Origin: Pseudomonadales bacterium
Lineage (GTDB): Bacteria; Pseudomonadota; Gammaproteobacteria; Pseudomonadales; Azotimanducaceae
Reading direction: 5' to 3'
Length of the DNA: 7,526 nt
NCBI GenBank assembly: GCA_007128525.1
Contig: SKXG01000233.1
Span: forward strand, 1-7,526
In this document: one piece after another, positions 5,862 to 7,526 of the stretch
How the letters are laid out: every line of letters begins with the position of its first letter
How positions within the stretch are numbered: the first letter of the stretch is position 1
Made by a program: the position numbers and the translations under genes
The notes under the pieces: model-generated
The model's database searches: none
What the model saw: the letters and a program-made list of their open reading frames with translations, nothing else
What the model was told of the DNA's origin: nothing

Positions 5862-7526
5862 TCAGTTCACTTCCTGCATCAGGGCGCGAGCCTGCTGTTG
5901 CTGCTCTGGCGAGCCGTCCTGCATGACCTCATTGAGAATCTCGCGGGCGCCATCGCCATCACCCATGTCGATGTAGGCACGGGCCAGATCCAGCTTGGTG
6001 GCAGCCGCATCCTCAGCATCGAGTTCGCTGAACACGTCATCACCGCTGTCGTCGGCCGACAGCTCGTCGCCGTCAACATCGCCAGTGTCCAGGGCGTCTC
6101 TCGTCTCGGTCGGGCTGCTGGCGGCGTCATCCAGCGACAGCTCGTCCGCCTTGCCGGCCGGTGCCTCGTCCAGCTGCAGGTCTTCCAGGTCAAAGTCGAA
6201 GTCGTCATCCAGCGACAGGGTGTCATTCTCGGCTTTGTCGGACTGGTCACCCACATCCAGCCGCAGCGTGTCGTCGTCACTGTCGGTCGGCTCTGCATCA
6301 CGCTCCGGGTCAAAATCCAGTCCCAGGTCACCGCCAAGCTGGTCGCCTGCCGAGGTCTTGTTCGAATCCGTTGCTGCTTCGTCAGGCGCTTCCGGGCTGT
6401 CCAGGTCGTCCAGATCCAGCATGCTGTCCTGGTTGGCGGAAGCCTTCTGCGGATCACTGGTGTCAGTCCGCTCAGTGCCTTCATCCAGATCCAGGTCCAG
6501 ATCGAGATCAAAGTCATCCAGTGTGCTGGTGCTGTCTGCCTCTTCGGCGGGCGCAGCCGGCTCACCGGTTTCGCCATTACCTCGGGTGGCATCGTCTGAG
6601 AAGCGGGCTTCCAGTTCGCGGGCACTGAACAGCATATCGTCGTCATCGCAACGCTCGATCAGCTCGGCGAGGTGCGTCTCAAAAGCGTCGCGTTCGCCGG
6701 TCTCCGCATAGACTTCGAGCAACTTCAGGCGCACATCATGCCGGTCCGGATCCTGATCGAGCGCGCCCTGCAGCAGGCTGACGGCCTGCGGAAATCTGTT
6801 GTAGGCAATGTAGATGTCGGCCTCGGCCACAACATCGCTGGTCTGTGCACCCGGCGGTTCACCGGCGAATTCGTCCTGGACGGCATCGGCGCTGTCCTGC
6901 TGCGCATCTTCCAGTTCCGAAGCCGCAGCCTCATCATCCGCCTCACTCTCTGCTTCTTCAGCAGTCTGACCGGCAGCAACGGCAGCGCCGCCCAGTGCGG
7001 CTGCGTCGGCACGCGCCGGCGTCAACCGCGCCATGCGCGCATCACTGGCGGCCGCGGCACGGCGCCGCTGCAGAATCAACGCCAGTGCCAGCAGCAGCAC
7101 CAGCCCAAGGGCCGCGGCAATCAACGTCCAGTTGGACAACAGCCCGTCGAGGGTGCTGGCGGACGTCTGTTGCTGTGCAGGAGAGGCCTGGCGGGCTTCT
7201 GCGAGCTGCGCCTGCAATTCGGCAAGCTGCTGGTCGCGCAGTGCCAATTGCCGGTCAAACTCCTGTTGCCGGGTACTAAGGTCGTCAACGCGGGCTGCCA
7301 GTGCTTCGTTCTCCAGCGCCAGACGTTCACGCTCGTCTTCGCTGGCTGTCAAACGCTCTTCCAGCTGCATCAGCTGCTCAGCCGAGGCCGAGCCCCCGGC
7401 CATACCATCCGGATCTGCATCGCCGGCCAGAATACGCAGCTCGGCTTCAGGGATGGTTTCCGACCCCGGCTGCGCCGTACGCTCGGGTGTTGCATCCTGC
7501 TGGCGCTGTGCGGGTGCATTATCGGA
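5862..7526 (-). CDS. fimV: FimV-like polar hub protein (N-terminus beyond the window)
   Basis: FimV is an inner-membrane polar landmark protein needed for type IV pilus assembly and twitching in Pseudomonas. The frame is open to the window edge, so 554 codons are present and the signal peptide and periplasmic LysM part are missing. Numbering from the internal Met at 7403: preceding it is ETIPEAELRILAGD, the FimV-type ELRI segment; a coiled coil at about 9-73; one transmembrane helix at about 92-111 (7130-7071) followed by QRRR; a TPR-like region at about 191-265; a very acidic linker at about 282-468; and the conserved FimV C-terminal motif at 469-513 (LDLARAYIDMGDGDGAREIL). The internal Met should not be used as the start. 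Position directly before truA matches Pseudomonas. Substrate and partners in this organism are unknown. Confidence 0.93.
   Translation of the reverse strand, partial: SDNAPAQRQQDATPERTAQPGSETIPEAELRILAGDADPDGMAGGSASAEQLMQLEERLTASEDERERLALENEALAARVDDLSTRQQEFDRQLALRDQQLAELQAQLAEARQASPAQQQTSASTLDGLLSNWTLIAAALGLVLLLALALILQRRRAAAASDARMARLTPARADAAALGGAAVAAGQTAEEAESEADDEAAASELEDAQQDSADAVQDEFAGEPPGAQTSDVVAEADIYIAYNRFPQAVSLLQGALDQDPDRHDVRLKLLEVYAETGERDAFETHLAELIERCDDDDMLFSARELEARFSDDATRGNGETGEPAAPAEEADSTSTLDDFDLDLDLDLDEGTERTDTSDPQKASANQDSMLDLDDLDSPEAPDEAATDSNKTSAGDQLGGDLGLDFDPERDAEPTDSDDDTLRLDVGDQSDKAENDTLSLDDDFDFDLEDLQLDEAPAGKADELSLDDAASSPTETRDALDTGDVDGDELSADDSGDDVFSELDAEDAAATKLDLARAYIDMGDGDGAREILNEVMQDGSPEQQQQARALMQEVN
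6000..6560 (-). repeat. Degenerate acidic Asp-Leu repeats in the fimV cytoplasmic linker
   Basis: The part of fimV between the TPR-like region and the C-terminal motif codes for repeated acidic-hydrophobic units: DDFDLDLDLDLDEG, MLDLDDLDSPE, LGLDFDPE, LSLDDDFDFDLEDLQLDE and LSLDDAAS. One 15-base stretch coding for LSLDD occurs exactly twice (6126-6140 and 6204-6218). The linker is likely disordered. Such acidic linkers are typical of FimV/HubP proteins, so this is an internal coding repeat, not a mobile element. Confidence 0.7.

Noticed and set aside
5808..6711. Plus-strand open frames across the fimV 3' region, including a Ser/Arg-rich one
   Set aside because: The serine-rich translation is the reverse complement of Asp/Leu/Glu codons in the acidic FimV linker. 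It has no domain and no convincing start signal.

Overview
The window is a compact, GC-rich chromosomal segment from a proteobacterium, most likely a gammaproteobacterium outside the enteric group. The evidence is the gene order fimV-truA-trpF-folC-dedD-cvpA-purF, which closely matches the conserved Pseudomonas/Xanthomonas-type housekeeping cluster. I cannot name the genus from sequence alone. All eight genes lie on the minus strand, so transcription runs from position 7526 towards position 1. No tRNA, rRNA, CRISPR array, insertion sequence or convincing Rho-independent terminator was seen. The only untranslated stretch longer than 20 bases is the 91-base gap between truA and trpF.

In transcription order the window holds: the 3' part of fimV (polar hub protein for type IV pili and twitching; its N-terminus lies beyond 7526); truA (tRNA pseudouridine synthase), which appears to start at a CTG codon; a short gap with a plausible sigma-70 promoter; trpF (tryptophan synthesis, TTG start); folC (folate polyglutamylation); a SPOR-domain protein at the dedD position (cell division, GTG start); cvpA (membrane protein); purF (first committed step of purine synthesis); and the 5' part of a MoxR-family AAA+ ATPase that runs off the window at position 1.

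The genes downstream of the gap are packed as one translation unit. trpF/folC, folC/dedD and purF/moxR each overlap by exactly 8 bases, with the form NTGNNTGA. dedD and cvpA are 1 base apart, and the purF Shine-Dalgarno sequence is built from the cvpA stop codon. The operon links one-carbon and nucleotide metabolism (folC, purF) with cell-envelope and division functions (dedD, cvpA).

There is no sign of a new defence, mobile or biosynthetic system here. The points worth a second look are local: the CTG start of truA, the absence of accD between trpF and folC, a MoxR gene coupled to purF where many relatives carry metZ, a run of non-ATG starts each backed by a Shine-Dalgarno sequence, and the repeated 8-base junctions.
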